Assembly: GCA_030448185.1 (NCBI GenBank)
Contig: JAUJNL010000003.1
Location: 62,001-126,000, forward strand
Direction of reading: 5' to 3'
Source of the DNA: Cytophagales bacterium
GTDB lineage: Bacteria > Bacteroidota > Bacteroidia > Cytophagales > 172606-1
Length of the DNA: 64,000 bases
Part shown: positions 39,212 to 48,410 of the stretch, piece after piece
How positions within the stretch are numbered: position 1 is the first letter of the stretch
Layout: the number at the start of each line of letters is the position of its first letter
Translations under genes and position numbers: made by a program
The notes under the pieces: model-generated
What the model saw: the letters and a program-made list of their open reading frames with translations, nothing else
Databases searched by the model: none
Told to the model about the DNA's origin: nothing

Positions 39212-40113
39212 ATGAACGGGTTTTTAGACGACTTCAAGAATGCTTTTCGTAAGCCTAACAACGGGCTTATTCAAATTATACTCATAAATGTAGCCGTATT
39301 TCTGGTATTGGTTGTCCTGAAAGTGATTTTGCACATTTCAGGCTCACCGGGTATTTACGATTCCATTTATCACCAATTGTTTCTGCCGCTCCCATCACGG
39401 AATTTATCCGGAAGCCCTGGACGCTGTTTACCTACTTCTTCGTGCACGATGACAAAGATTTTCTGCACATCATTTTTAATATGCTTTTTCTCTACTGGTT
39501 TGGCAAACTGGTGGAGGAATACCTGGGTAACCGGCGATTGATAAACTTATACATCTTGGGTGGCCTCTTTGGGGGTATATTGTACCTGATTATGTATAAT
39601 CTGATTCCGTATTACCAGTTACGACAACCGGTTTATGGATTAATCGGGGCTTCGGGTGCGGTGTATGCCGTAGTAGTGGGAGCGGCTACCCTGATGCCGA
39701 ACTACACTTTCTTCCTGTTGCTGCTGGGGCCCGTCCGGATTAAATACATTGCGGCCTTTTTTGTCGTGTCTTCGTTTATCGGCACCATCGGCGCTAACGG
39801 CGGCGGCAACCTGGCCCACCTGGCCGGAGCCCTGGTCGGATTTATTTTTATTACGCAGCTTAAGAAAGGCAATGACCTGGGCAAACCGCTGACGGCCATC
39901 GCCGAGTGGATCAAAGACATTGCCAAACCCAAACCTAAAATCAAAGTTACGCACCGGACCACCGTCAGAAATGGCAGCGTGACCAGTTCATCTTACGGCG
40001 TTCCCAATCAGGATGAGATTGATGCCATACTGGATAAAATTTCAAGATCCGGATACGAAAGCCTGACTAAGGAAGAAAAACAGAAGCTGTTCCGGGCCAG
40101 TCAGAAGAACTAA
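39212..40113 (+). CDS. rhomboid-family intramembrane serine protease, second copy, frameshifted
   Basis: Joined, about 300 aa. One base is lost near 39385-39395, where the frame changes from IYDSIYHQLFLPL to FIRKPWTLFTYFFVHDDKDF. HIIFNMLFLYWFG carries the conserved Asn, GASGAVYA the catalytic Ser, and NLAHLAGALVGF the catalytic His. A cytoplasmic tail of about 75 residues ends in a predicted helix (DEIDAILDKISRSGYESLT) seen in Bacteroidota rhomboids and sometimes annotated as DUF6576. Co-transcribed with the first copy. Confidence 0.87.
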
Positions 40114-40142
40114 GCCCGGGCGTACCGGATTATCAGAGTTAT

Positions 40143-40313
40143 AAAACCTCATCCCCAGCCCTTCTCCTACTGAGAAGGGAGCCGGATACTCGATTCTTAA
40201 AGTCCCTCTTTGGCAGGGGACGAAAACGAGAGTTTTCGGACCAGCCTGCGGGAAGGATTTGTGGAAGGGATTTGCCCAAAAAGGCGAACTTCGTTTAGGG
40301 TGAGGTTCAATTG
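40143..40313. repeat. intergenic repeat unit with terminal inverted repeats
   Basis: AACCTCATCCC at the left and GGGTGAGGTT at the right pair with one mismatch over about 170 bp. Inside are CCCTTCTC/GAGAAGGG (8 bp), GTCCC/GGGAC and CGAAAAC/GTTTTCG (7 bp, 4-nt loop) hairpins in series. The CCTCATCCCCAGCCCTTCTCC sense resembles REP/MITE-like repeats found between genes of many bacteria. It fills the gap between the rhomboid and AlbA_2 genes. Confidence 0.6.
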
Positions 40314-40401
40314 TTAGAACAAATTTTTTTGACACTTGGTCTGATCGTGCTGTATGACCGGAATATTCAAATCCCTCAAACCCTTGGCATCTGGTTTTCC
40401 A

Positions 40402-41070
40402 ATGATCCCACCCTTGGATTTAAAGGCGCTTAAGGCCCTGGTAAGACAGGGCGAGGGTACGCACCTGGAATTCAAGCTGAAGGCAGCCCATCCGGAAAAA
40501 ATTGTGCGGGAAGTAGTGGCTTTTGCCAATACGGAGGGCGGCCTGCTGCTGGTAGGGGTGGGCGATGACAAGTCGGTTCCCGGCGTAAAGTTTCCCGACG
40601 AGGAAGAATATACCCTGACCCGGGCTATTGCCAAATATTGTTATCCCGAAATCAGTTATTCGCTGCAGAAAGTAGCCGTCACCGACGAACGGGAGGTGCT
40701 GGTGTTTTCTATTCTGCCCAGTGACAATAAACCACATTTTGTGATTGAAGACTTTACCAATCATACGGGCCGGGCTTACGTGCGGATTGCAGACAAAAGC
40801 GTGCAGGCCAGCCGGGAAGTAAAAGAGGTACTGAAAGGGGAACGCAAAGGCCGCAATGTCCGCTTCGGCTACGGCGATAAAGAGAGGTTACTGATGCAAT
40901 ACCTGGCTCAGCACGGTAAAATCACGGTTTCCCAGTTTACTACTGCGGCCAACATTCCCCGCAACCTGGCGTCCCGTACCCTGGTGCTGCTGGTACTGGC
41001 CCACGTCCTTAAAATCCAGCCCGACGAAACCGAAGACTTTTTACCAGGGGCCGAAACTCAGGAAGGTTAA
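40402..41070 (+). CDS. AlbA_2 (Schlafen-like) putative DNA/RNA-binding protein
   Basis: 222 aa from the ATG at 40402 (MIPPLDLKALKALV). An upstream in-frame ATG at 40354 adds a non-conserved leader. AlbA_2 domain about 10-130: EGTHLEFKLKAAHPEKIVRE, VVAFANTEGGLLLVGVGDD, then HTGRAYVRIADKSVQAS. A C-terminal winged-helix-like part (GYGDKERLLMQYLAQHGKIT) follows. Members are regulators or nucleases related to Schlafen cores. The role here is unknown. There are no defence partners nearby. Confidence 0.82.
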   Translation: MIPPLDLKALKALVRQGEGTHLEFKLKAAHPEKIVREVVAFANTEGGLLLVGVGDDKSVPGVKFPDEEEYTLTRAIAKYCYPEISYSLQKVAVTDEREVLVFSILPSDNKPHFVIEDFTNHTGRAYVRIADKSVQASREVKEVLKGERKGRNVRFGYGDKERLLMQYLAQHGKITVSQFTTAANIPRNLASRTLVLLVLAHVLKIQPDETEDFLPGAETQEG

Positions 41071-41121
41071 TAAGTAGAAGGGCTTACTTTATATAATTTT
41101 CCTCATCCAACAAGAATGTAT

Positions 41122-41337
41122 CTAGCTATCCAACTTTTTTGGCCAGAATTCTATAATCTCTTCTTTATAATCCCGTATATGAATATGATAAGCAGAGTCT
41201 GGCTCTTGTTTGAGTAACTGCTCAAATAGCTGCTGACATTCTTCCATCGTAGCAAAGGGGAATACGGCAATAAGCCCTTCTGTTTGGTGGTATATTTCCA
41301 CTCGAAATACTTTTGCGGGAGGGGGCATAAAAGACAT
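41122..41337 (-). CDS. small conserved-looking hypothetical protein
   Basis: 71 aa from MSFMPPPAKVFRVEIYH (81 aa if the Met at 41367 is used). Pattern strand-strand-helix-strand: VFRVEIYHQTEGLIAVFPFA, then CQQLFEQLLKQEPDSAYHIH, ending EEIIEFWPKKLDS. No signal or membrane segment. I do not recognise the family. It converges with the AlbA_2 gene (52-bp gap). Confidence 0.5.
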   Translation of the reverse strand: MSFMPPPAKVFRVEIYHQTEGLIAVFPFATMEECQQLFEQLLKQEPDSAYHIHIRDYKEEIIEFWPKKLDS

Positions 41338-41614
41338 AAATTGGCAATCCTTCTGTCTACGTGTCACCTGGGTATTAGGTAGCCTATCTCAAAAGGGTAG
41401 TGAATAAAGTTCCTTTTTAGTGATTTTCTGGCTTGTTACATTCCCATCGGTGCAGCAGCTACTATATTGATACCTATCTCTGTTGTAACCCCGTAGTCTA
41501 TTCTTTGAAAGCTAGTTTATTCCTAAAATAGCTTATTAGCCTTGATGTACTTATCTTGCAATTGTCTAGTAGCCTGCTACCATAGCACATACCCTTTACG
41601 TAAGTCTATACTTA

Positions 41615-42886
41615 ATGATTAATAGTGAGTCTAAAGGAGAAAATGTAGAAAACCCGCTCATACGGCTTGAGCAACTGGAACGAGAAAACCAGGTGCTACG
41701 AGCGGAGAATAGCCGCTTATTGGCCCAAACACAAACAGGGGACTTCCATACCGAATGGTTGCAGGAACAGCTCCATCTCCAGGCGCAGCAAGAGGCTAGC
41801 CAGCTTCGGTTCCAAACCGTTTTTGAAGGGTCCCAACTAGGCAATAAAATTATTGGGTCCGACCTTGAGATCTTGCAAGTCAATCAGGCACTAGTCACTC
41901 TGCTGGGCTATGCTACTAAGGAGGAGATCATTAGCACTAAAATTCTGGAATACTGCCATCCTGACCATAAAGCCGACTGGCAGCTATTGCAACAAAAGCT
42001 ATGGACCGAGAAGATCCCCTCCTTTAGTCTGGATACGTGCCTGATTAGAAGAGATGGTTCCTCCTTCCATTGCCGGGTTACTTCCATCCTCTTTGAAGAC
42101 AATGAGCAGACCTTAGGCTATACGATCCTGGAGAATATTGATGAACGAATACGCCTGGAGCAAAAGCTACATAAGCTCTATGAAGCCCAGCAGAGAATCG
42201 TGCACCTAGTGGCCCATGACCTGAAAGGACCCTTGCAGAACATCAAAGGGTTAACTGGCTTGCTGCTCAAGAGTAATGAGCGGGTAGAGACAAGAGACTC
42301 TGAACGAAAGGGAGAAAGTCTTACCTTTCTTAACCTGATCTCGGCCTTGTGTGATAAAACTTTTGGCATCCTGGAAGATCTGCTCTTAATTGGCGAACTT
42401 GAATCGGCTACCGGCCCCCTGCCTAAGGAAGATACCCCAATGCAAGCATTTATTGAATCAGTGCTTGCGCCCTGGCGCATTCGAGCCCGCGAGAAAGAAG
42501 TAGACTTAGAATGGGACTTTGCTCCGGTTCCCGTAGTGGCTTCAATCCACCGCCTCAAATTCGCCCGCCTGCTGGATAATTTGCTTTCCAACGCGCTTAA
42601 GTTTTCTTATGCCAAGGGCAAGATTCAGGTCTACATACGCCAGCAAGCTGGCACCCTGTGCCTCGAAGTAAAGGATTATGGGATGGGCATACCTCAAGCA
42701 CTGCAAGCGCATTTGTTTGAGCAGTTCACCAATGCTGGCCGGGAAGGAACGCAAGGAGAGTCTACTACGGGATTAGGACTCTACATTGCCCACCAGATTG
42801 TAGCCCAGCACCAGGGAACGATCTGGCTAGAAAGTGAGGAAAATAAAGGCACGACCTTTTTTATTGAATTACCCGCTAAGCCATGA
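41615..42886 (+). CDS. PAS-domain sensor histidine kinase
   Basis: 423 aa. Coiled coil (about 8-65, rich in Glu and Gln), PAS (about 66-185; FQTVFEGSQLGNKIIGSDLE, LGYATKEEI), HisKA with phospho-acceptor His in HLVAHDLKGPLQNIKG, HATPase with N box NLLSNALKFS, DYGMGIP and TTGLGLYIAHQIV. No transmembrane segment, so cytoplasmic. No response-regulator gene is adjacent. The partner is encoded elsewhere. Intact. Confidence 0.88.
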   Translation: MINSESKGENVENPLIRLEQLERENQVLRAENSRLLAQTQTGDFHTEWLQEQLHLQAQQEASQLRFQTVFEGSQLGNKIIGSDLEILQVNQALVTLLGYATKEEIISTKILEYCHPDHKADWQLLQQKLWTEKIPSFSLDTCLIRRDGSSFHCRVTSILFEDNEQTLGYTILENIDERIRLEQKLHKLYEAQQRIVHLVAHDLKGPLQNIKGLTGLLLKSNERVETRDSERKGESLTFLNLISALCDKTFGILEDLLLIGELESATGPLPKEDTPMQAFIESVLAPWRIRAREKEVDLEWDFAPVPVVASIHRLKFARLLDNLLSNALKFSYAKGKIQVYIRQQAGTLCLEVKDYGMGIPQALQAHLFEQFTNAGREGTQGESTTGLGLYIAHQIVAQHQGTIWLESEENKGTTFFIELPAKP

Positions 42887-43008
42887 GCAGGCACGCGTTA
42901 CCTTTCTCTCTACCGGCATGTACCTTCCTGCGCATTCCTTTTCTAATCCTATGCTAACTTTACTATAAATTTCATGGTATAACCTATAGAAACATTGAAT
43001 ACGCCCCT

Positions 43009-43221
43009 ATGAATCCAATTATTTCAGTGGCTAAAGCTGAATTGCTCCAGCATCCGGAGGTAATCCCTCTCCTGGAAGCCTTGTCTAGTAAGTGGGCGGA
43101 AAATGGGCACCAGCGGGAATATAAGCCCGCTTCCGGCAAATTAATGCCCTTAATTAAACTCCTGCACGATCATCATCTTTCGTATCTGGTGCAGTACCCT
43201 TCTAACTCCCACTCAAGATAG
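43009..43221 (+). CDS. small hypothetical protein
   Basis: 70 aa: MNPIISVAKAELLQHPEVIP, then ALSSKWAENGH and LIKLLHDHHLSYLVQYPS. Helical and polar, no recognised domain. It is 122 bp after the PAS kinase on the same strand and may be co-transcribed. Confidence 0.4.
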   Translation: MNPIISVAKAELLQHPEVIPLLEALSSKWAENGHQREYKPASGKLMPLIKLLHDHHLSYLVQYPSNSHSR

Positions 43222-43296
43222 GAAGCTCTCATTCATTTCCATCCGATTCTGATGGCAGCCGTTCCATTTGCTTTTTGAGCGTTTCTAACTGGTAGT

Positions 43297-43607
43297 TTAG
43301 GGAAATCCGCAACTCTCCCCATGTCCAATTGTTTGATTATAACGAGTGGCATAGCGGTTAAACCTACTCTTTAGTAAGGCTGATGAGACACTATCATCCG
43401 ATTTGATCTTAAATAGTTCGATAAATTGAGGAAGTTCTATGAGAAAAATATACGTCTCCTCTGGCAATCTAGATTGCACTAAGTAAATAGATTCCACTCT
43501 TTTTGCACTCCTCCCATAAATCTCCCTCGATCCATCCCCATTTTATCAACTCTTCCTCATCAGAATCCAATCTCTCCTCCCTTTTCTTACTTAATCTAAA
43601 AAGTATT
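43297..43607 (-). CDS. possible small gene with a frame break
   Basis: One frame from about 43607 down reads FRLSKKREERLDSDEEELIK, continuing WGWIEGDLWEECKK. A second frame from 43497 (GTG) reads VESIYLVQSRLPEETYIFLI, continuing to GHGESCGFP and a stop at 43297. They join near 43475-43490 (KKSGIYL / LVQSR). Together about 100 aa, acidic then mixed, no known family and no clear start codon. It may be a chance pair. Confidence 0.3.
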
Positions 43608-43649
43608 TTCTAACCTATAAAAAGTTATTGCGCCATAGCTGGCTAAACC

Positions 43650-43704
43650 GCAAACATTCCTGGCTGTAGAGTAAAAAGCTAACCCTACAGCCAGGAATGT
43701 TTGC
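43650..43704. terminator. 20-bp perfect hairpin
   Basis: GCAAACATTCCTGGCTGTAG (43650-43669) pairs exactly with 43685-43704 around a 15-nt loop. An A7 run follows on the plus strand, so there is no U-tract for that strand. It lies after the DinB-SRPBCC gene on the minus strand and very likely ends or protects that transcript. Confidence 0.7.
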
Positions 43705-43730
43705 TTAAAAAAATACTGCCGCTACTCAAA

Positions 43731-43856
43731 TTATGCATTGGGGGCACTTAATACTACTTGGCCTGCGTGAGAATACGCTTCCCGGTTCTCCTTAAATTCG
43801 ACTCCCATCCCTTCGACTTTCTTCCACAGGCAATACGATATAAACATCACACTCAT
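43731..43856 (-). CDS. possible 41-aa ORF after the DinB-SRPBCC gene
   Basis: ATG at 43856, 11 bp after the upstream stop. It reads MSVMFISYCLWKKVEGMGVE, then FKENREAYSHAGQVVLSAPN. Polar, no signal, no recognised family. It may be the C-terminal scrap of a larger gene or a real short gene. Confidence 0.25.
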   Translation of the reverse strand: MSVMFISYCLWKKVEGMGVEFKENREAYSHAGQVVLSAPNA

Positions 43857-43867
43857 TAATGGCGTTT

Positions 43868-44926
43868 TCACGCCGTTTCCGATAACTCTTTTATTTTCTG
43901 CAGGGCTCTATTCCAGGCTAAGGACATGCTTTCAAAATACGCCTCAGACATATCGCCCTCAATGGACAGCTGCGTAACGCCGTTTTTTTCGGCTAACCGG
44001 TACGTTTCACGGCCTCCTTTTACCTGCTGCGCCTCCGCACTCTGGTAGTCTTCCTTACCGTCGGCAACAAGGCCCTGATACTCCACTGATAGCAGTTCAT
44101 TGGGTTGATTGGTGATCACTTTGCCTACCATGCCGCTTTCCGTGTGATCTTTAAACACCGCTTTGCTGCCTACCTGCCAGTCCGTTTCGGCGTACGTACC
44201 TTCGCTGAACTCCGCGTACCAGATGCGGGTAAACTTGTCCTGGAGCAATACGTCCCAAACTTTTCCCCGGGGGGCGCTGATGTCGATTGTTTTTTTGATT
44301 GTTTCCGTTTTCATGGCGATTAGTGTTTTATGTTTGACAAATAATTGGTGATGGTTGGTGGTAACTGCTTTAGCAATGTTCCGCAGCTGGTGAATGTGCC
44401 TTTGCGTATGGTAAATGACAAAATGAATCAGCTCGAACCGGGTAATTTCACCTAATGCCGGTATCCCTAAACACGTTTCTGACAGATCGGTTACCTCAAC
44501 TGCTTCGCTTATCCGGGCCCGGTTGTTTGCTAAGGCATGCAAAAGTGTGTCCTTATCGTAAGTTGCCTGCGTAGGTAAAATAAATTCCGGGGAACTCAAC
44601 TTCGTACTGAAATTGAGAAAAGTCGCTTTTAACCCTTCAAGTCCGGCATCCGGCGGCCTTTCGGTAGGTTTTACCTCCCCGTATAACGCTTTAAGTACAC
44701 CCGCATCGGATTTAGCAATATGATCAGCTACCTGGGCTGCGGTCCAGCTGCCCGCAAATGGAACGGTATTGATGGCATCCTGACTGAAAGCAGCAAGAAC
44801 CCGGAGTAATTCGCCAGTTGTACTTTCTAATTCACCAAGAATTCTACTTCTTAGGTGATTCACTACATAGGGCTGCTCATTGCGTTCTGCTAAGAGAGGT
44901 TCGGTTATTGAGTGTCTTGCTTCCAT
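43868..44926 (-). CDS. DinB-like domain fused to SRPBCC (AHSA1) domain
   Basis: 352 aa. Residues 1-185 are a DinB/YfiT four-helix domain with the metal His set (WTAAQVADHI, then HTQRHIHQL). Residues 205-352 are an SRPBCC/AHSA1 hydrophobic-pocket domain (TIDISAPRGKVWDVL, WYAEFSEGTYAETDWQVGS, FKDHTESGMVGKV, AWNRALQKIKEL). The SRPBCC part begins with its own ATG at 44314, and the linker lacks order. Two genes joined by loss of a stop would look the same. DinB proteins are thiol or metal-dependent transferases. SRPBCC proteins bind small ligands. Confidence 0.78.
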   Translation of the reverse strand: MEARHSITEPLLAERNEQPYVVNHLRSRILGELESTTGELLRVLAAFSQDAINTVPFAGSWTAAQVADHIAKSDAGVLKALYGEVKPTERPPDAGLEGLKATFLNFSTKLSSPEFILPTQATYDKDTLLHALANNRARISEAVEVTDLSETCLGIPALGEITRFELIHFVIYHTQRHIHQLRNIAKAVTTNHHQLFVKHKTLIAMKTETIKKTIDISAPRGKVWDVLLQDKFTRIWYAEFSEGTYAETDWQVGSKAVFKDHTESGMVGKVITNQPNELLSVEYQGLVADGKEDYQSAEAQQVKGGRETYRLAEKNGVTQLSIEGDMSEAYFESMSLAWNRALQKIKELSETA

Positions 44927-45037
44927 AAATAATAGATCTGAAATTACCGGATGGACTGGTGCTCACGCTGCTTGCTGATTACAAACCTACTGCCGTTAAG
45001 CGACATACAGCATGTGTAAATGCGGCAATCTAGCGGG

Positions 45038-45068
45038 TTGATTGCGACATTATTTTACTTTACTTTTG
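45038..45068 (+). promoter_or_regulatory. promoter placed directly before the GlxA-type gene
   Basis: TTG at 45038-45040 and TACTTTTG at 45061-45068, 20 bp apart, match the Bacteroidota form. The -7 box ends 4 bp before the ATG at 45073, so transcription would begin at or within the start codon and the mRNA would be leaderless. Confidence 0.5.
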
Positions 45069-45072
45069 GGCT

Positions 45073-46056
45073 ATGAAACACATATCAATTCTGATTCCGA
45101 AGGGAGCTGTTTTAGGCAGTATTGAAGGGCCGCGTCAGGTGTTCACGGAAGTGAATAAGTTCTTAAAAAGTATTGGGAAGCCGGCTTTAGGTAAAGTGCA
45201 GTTGGTAGGGCTTGCTGAAGAAACGCCAGTAGCGGGCGGAAAATACACCATCTACGCGGATACTTTGGTAAAAGATGTCCGCAAAACCGACCTGATCATT
45301 ATACCCGCACTGGATGGTGATATGGTAAAGGTATTGGAGGATAATGAGGATTTTGTACCCTGGATCATCAAGCAGTACAAAGGCGGAGCCGAAGTGGCCA
45401 GTCTTTGCGTAGGGGCGTTCCTGTTGGCTTCTACCGGATTGATTACCGGCCGGAAATGCGCTACGCACTGGATGGCCGCCAGCGACTTCCGGAAAATGTT
45501 TCCGGAGGTGAATCTGGTGGAAGATAAAATCATCACCGACGAACAAGGGATCTATTCAAGCGGCGGGGCATTCTCCTACCTGAACCTTATTTTATACCTG
45601 ATTGAAAAATATGCCGGAAGAGACATTGCCATTTTTATGTCAAAGGCATTTCAGATTGATATTGAACGCCGCAGTCAGTCTCCCTTTATTATGTTTAAGG
45701 GTCAGAAAGAACACGAAGATGAATCGATAAAGAAAGCCCAGGAATTCATTGAGACTCATTTCCAGGAAAAAATAACGGTTGACCAATTAGCCTCCATGCT
45801 GGCGCTGAGCCGCAGAAACCTGGAACGCCGGTTTAAAAAAGCCACTTCCAATTCGGTGGTAGAATACATGCAACGGGTAAAGGTGGAAGCCGCCAAAATG
45901 AGTCTGGAGACCTCCCGCGAGAATGTGAATGAAGTGATGTATAATGTTGGCTACACTGACCCCAAAGCTTTCCGGATTACTTTTAAACGCATTACCGGCT
46001 TGTCGCCCATTGAATACCGCAACAAATACAACCACGAATTGTCTGTTTCTTTATAA
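45073..46056 (+). CDS. GlxA-family AraC-type regulator with DJ-1/PfpI domain
   Basis: 327 aa. DJ-1/PfpI-like domain about 1-190 (ISILIPKGAVLGSIEGP, nucleophile-elbow CVGAFLLASTG with Cys in place, CATHWMA, GAFSYLNLILYLIEK), AraC HTH about 220-320 (QEKITVDQLASMLALSRRNL; TDPKAFRITFKRITGLSPIE). The family senses metabolites and activates nearby or distant operons. It is divergent from the DinB-SRPBCC gene, a possible target. Intact. Confidence 0.88.
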   Translation: MKHISILIPKGAVLGSIEGPRQVFTEVNKFLKSIGKPALGKVQLVGLAEETPVAGGKYTIYADTLVKDVRKTDLIIIPALDGDMVKVLEDNEDFVPWIIKQYKGGAEVASLCVGAFLLASTGLITGRKCATHWMAASDFRKMFPEVNLVEDKIITDEQGIYSSGGAFSYLNLILYLIEKYAGRDIAIFMSKAFQIDIERRSQSPFIMFKGQKEHEDESIKKAQEFIETHFQEKITVDQLASMLALSRRNLERRFKKATSNSVVEYMQRVKVEAAKMSLETSRENVNEVMYNVGYTDPKAFRITFKRITGLSPIEYRNKYNHELSVSL

Positions 46057-46137
46057 ACGAACGGTCAACTTAATAGCACTTACCAGACCTTACTAGTATG
46101 GATCCTTCCCCGGAAATCCGGGGAAGGAAGGTCCTGT

Positions 46138-47514
46138 TTAAAATACCTGCATAATCCCATAAATGCCCAGCAACACAATAGAAACGGAACTGATCCAGAA
46201 CACAACATCGTACCCGAAGCCCGGCCGCAAACTGCCGGGAAGCCGATTAAAGCGAAAATATACTGCTGCATACACTACCAGCAACAGGAGGATAGACGTG
46301 ACAAAGCCGCCAATCAGCACCATGAGTACGGGCAAACGAATAAACAGGAACAGCACGCACCATACAGCTGGAAACGTCCAAGCCATCAGCCCCATTACCT
46401 TTTTGCGCAGGGGTAAATCATAAAAATTGAATAAGCCGATCTGTCCGAACGCATCCGAAAATATTCGCGTCCAGCTGGCGGCTGCCGTAAATAGCGTAGA
46501 GTACAATACCGCCAATGCCCCGACCAGAAAGACCCATTCGGCCCAAGGCCCGAGGGTTTTGGTATACATCTGCGAAAGCGTCTCCACCATTTGGTAGCCT
46601 TCGGGAACGGCGCCCTGCCGATGGAGAACCGCGGCTCCCAGCAGGTAAAATGCGGCGGTGACCAAGGTATAAATTACCATAGCCAACAGGGTATCCACGT
46701 ACATCACCCGAATCCAGCCTTTGGCGCGGCGTTGCCACTCAGGGTTATCCTGCCGGGGACCCGTAAATGCAGCGTAGCCCTTTTCGAGGCACCAATAGTT
46801 ATAGTACATAATCTCATCCCCTCCTACCCCCGTAATGCCAAAGGCTGCAATGGCTACCCCCACCGTTCCGGGCGGCAACCTGAATTGCAAGCCACTCTGC
46901 ACATCATCCCATCGGATCGCATAGGAAGTATATTGCAGGAAGAATACGCAGGCCAGGGTAGTCAAAGAAAATACGGCCAGCATCAGGATGGAGCCCCTTT
47001 CAACGATGCGGTAGTATCCTTTGTAAATCAGGAAAGAAGTGATCAGGGTGGCAATCACCGCCCACCAGGACGCATTGATTTGAGGAACCGCCATTGAGAG
47101 TGTAATAGCAACTCCTCCTACGATTCCTCCCAGTTGCAATAATTTGAAAAGCTGAATAAATAACCACAACCAGATTGACCAGTTAGCCTGGCCAAATTTT
47201 GGTCCGGGCAACCCATTCAATGACAGCATGGTAGATTCTCCGGAATGGATCACGTGCTTCCCGAATTCGAGTTGCAGCACTACTTTCACCAGACAGCTTA
47301 CAATAATGACCCAGAAGGTAATAAAACCCGCTTTGGCTCCCAATGCGGTAGTGGCAATCAGTTCGCCGGAGCCCACCACGGCGGCAGAAAGCACCAGTCC
47401 CGGCCCTAAATGTTGCAGGATTCCGCTAAACGTAGTGGGAGGTTCTTTAATCTGTAGGGTCGTAATGCGGTATGGGTCTGGTACCGGAGTGATTTGGGTG
47501 GTAGCTGGCTGCAT
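46138..47514 (-). CDS. Nramp-like divalent metal transporter of an atypical subgroup
   Basis: 458 aa from the ATG at 47514 (MQPATTQITPV). An upstream Met at 47568 adds a weak leader. Eleven or so hydrophobic helices. Helix 1 reads SAAVVGSGELIATTALGAKA where classic Nramp transporters have DPGN, and helix 6 reads FGITGVGGDEIMYYNYWCLE where they have MPH. These are the Mn/Fe ligands, so the ion handled may differ (Mg-type NRMT or another cation). Frame intact. It converges on the GlxA-type gene. Confidence 0.82.
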   Translation of the reverse strand: MQPATTQITPVPDPYRITTLQIKEPPTTFSGILQHLGPGLVLSAAVVGSGELIATTALGAKAGFITFWVIIVSCLVKVVLQLEFGKHVIHSGESTMLSLNGLPGPKFGQANWSIWLWLFIQLFKLLQLGGIVGGVAITLSMAVPQINASWWAVIATLITSFLIYKGYYRIVERGSILMLAVFSLTTLACVFFLQYTSYAIRWDDVQSGLQFRLPPGTVGVAIAAFGITGVGGDEIMYYNYWCLEKGYAAFTGPRQDNPEWQRRAKGWIRVMYVDTLLAMVIYTLVTAAFYLLGAAVLHRQGAVPEGYQMVETLSQMYTKTLGPWAEWVFLVGALAVLYSTLFTAAASWTRIFSDAFGQIGLFNFYDLPLRKKVMGLMAWTFPAVWCVLFLFIRLPVLMVLIGGFVTSILLLLVVYAAVYFRFNRLPGSLRPGFGYDVVFWISSVSIVLLGIYGIMQVF

Positions 47515-47625
47515 GACAGGAATATTTCTGTATCCAAGAAATGGAAAATATTCCTTAAAAACTACCATACGTTCAGTTTAACTCCTACTGGGAGGGAACA
47601 GAAAGCAGTACGTACCCGTTTTATG

Positions 47626-48188
47626 TCATTCCCTGCGGGAATGAACTGTGTTAAGAAGCAAGGGGAAGGTTTTTTCATTAAAAGGGGGATTATGAGTAGC
47701 AAAGGCTTGTCGAAGGAGTTTATGGGCCAGGGCCACCAAGGCGACCCTGTTAGGCTTGCCTTTTTAAGAGGAGTCGCTCATAGAGTTGTGGGCAGGGTGT
47801 GGTTTTGATCGCACTCCCGCTACACAAGTAGCGTAACTGGCCGATGCGACTGCGGCCTAGTTTACTGCGGCCTAGTTTACGGCTGTGCTTCACCCAACTG
47901 TCCGATTCAAACAGGCGCGGAGCCAGCCCCACAAAAGCTGCCAGTTGTTTAGCTGATTCCAAGCCGGAGCAGCGCCCGGTGATGAGCAAGAGCATCTTTC
48001 TGACCAATCCCGGGAATGGAGCGTAGTTGGGTGAGTAGTGCGGGCTGGTGCTGCCGGGCGAGTTTCTCTTCTAGTTGGGCCATCTCCTTTTCGAGCTGTT
48101 CTAGCGTACGATCCAGGGAGGCCTGGGTTGGCCAGCTTAAACCAGGGTTGGCCAGCTTAAACCGAAAGGGGGCCTTACGCATGCCCAT
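47626..48188 (-). pseudogene. IS110-family transposase, C-terminal remnant
   Basis: Joined over frame breaks it reads LEQLEKEMAQLEEKLARQ, QLRSIPGIGQKDALA, SAKQLAAFVGLAPRLFESDS, GQLRYLCSGSA and GKPNRVALVALAHKLLRQAF, the Transposase_20 (C-terminal) domain of IS110. The N-terminal DEDD catalytic domain is absent. Two short tandem duplications (15 bp at 47849-47878, 20 bp from 48125) and a lost base near 48000 break it. No element ends are seen. A dead copy. Confidence 0.8.
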
Positions 48189-48410
48189 CGGTTTTTACCA
48201 ACCTTTGACCGAACACTGGCTCTCTCTTGCTGCTCGAACTAGTACTTTTGTCTTACTCCTACAAACATAGAATGAGAGTTAGGAGAATAGTTTAAAGTAA
48301 GTGTAAAGAACTACTTAAGTCAAATAAGAATAAGTAATGACATTTCAGGAACCGGAACATTGTCAGTTACGTATCATTCTACTTCTGACCTCATACTTCC
48401 TGCCTCCTAC

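Noticed and set aside
43297-43497. 66-aa minus-strand ORF as a sure gene
   Set aside because: The start is GTG, there is no family match, and it makes better sense joined to an upstream frame. Kept only at low confidence.
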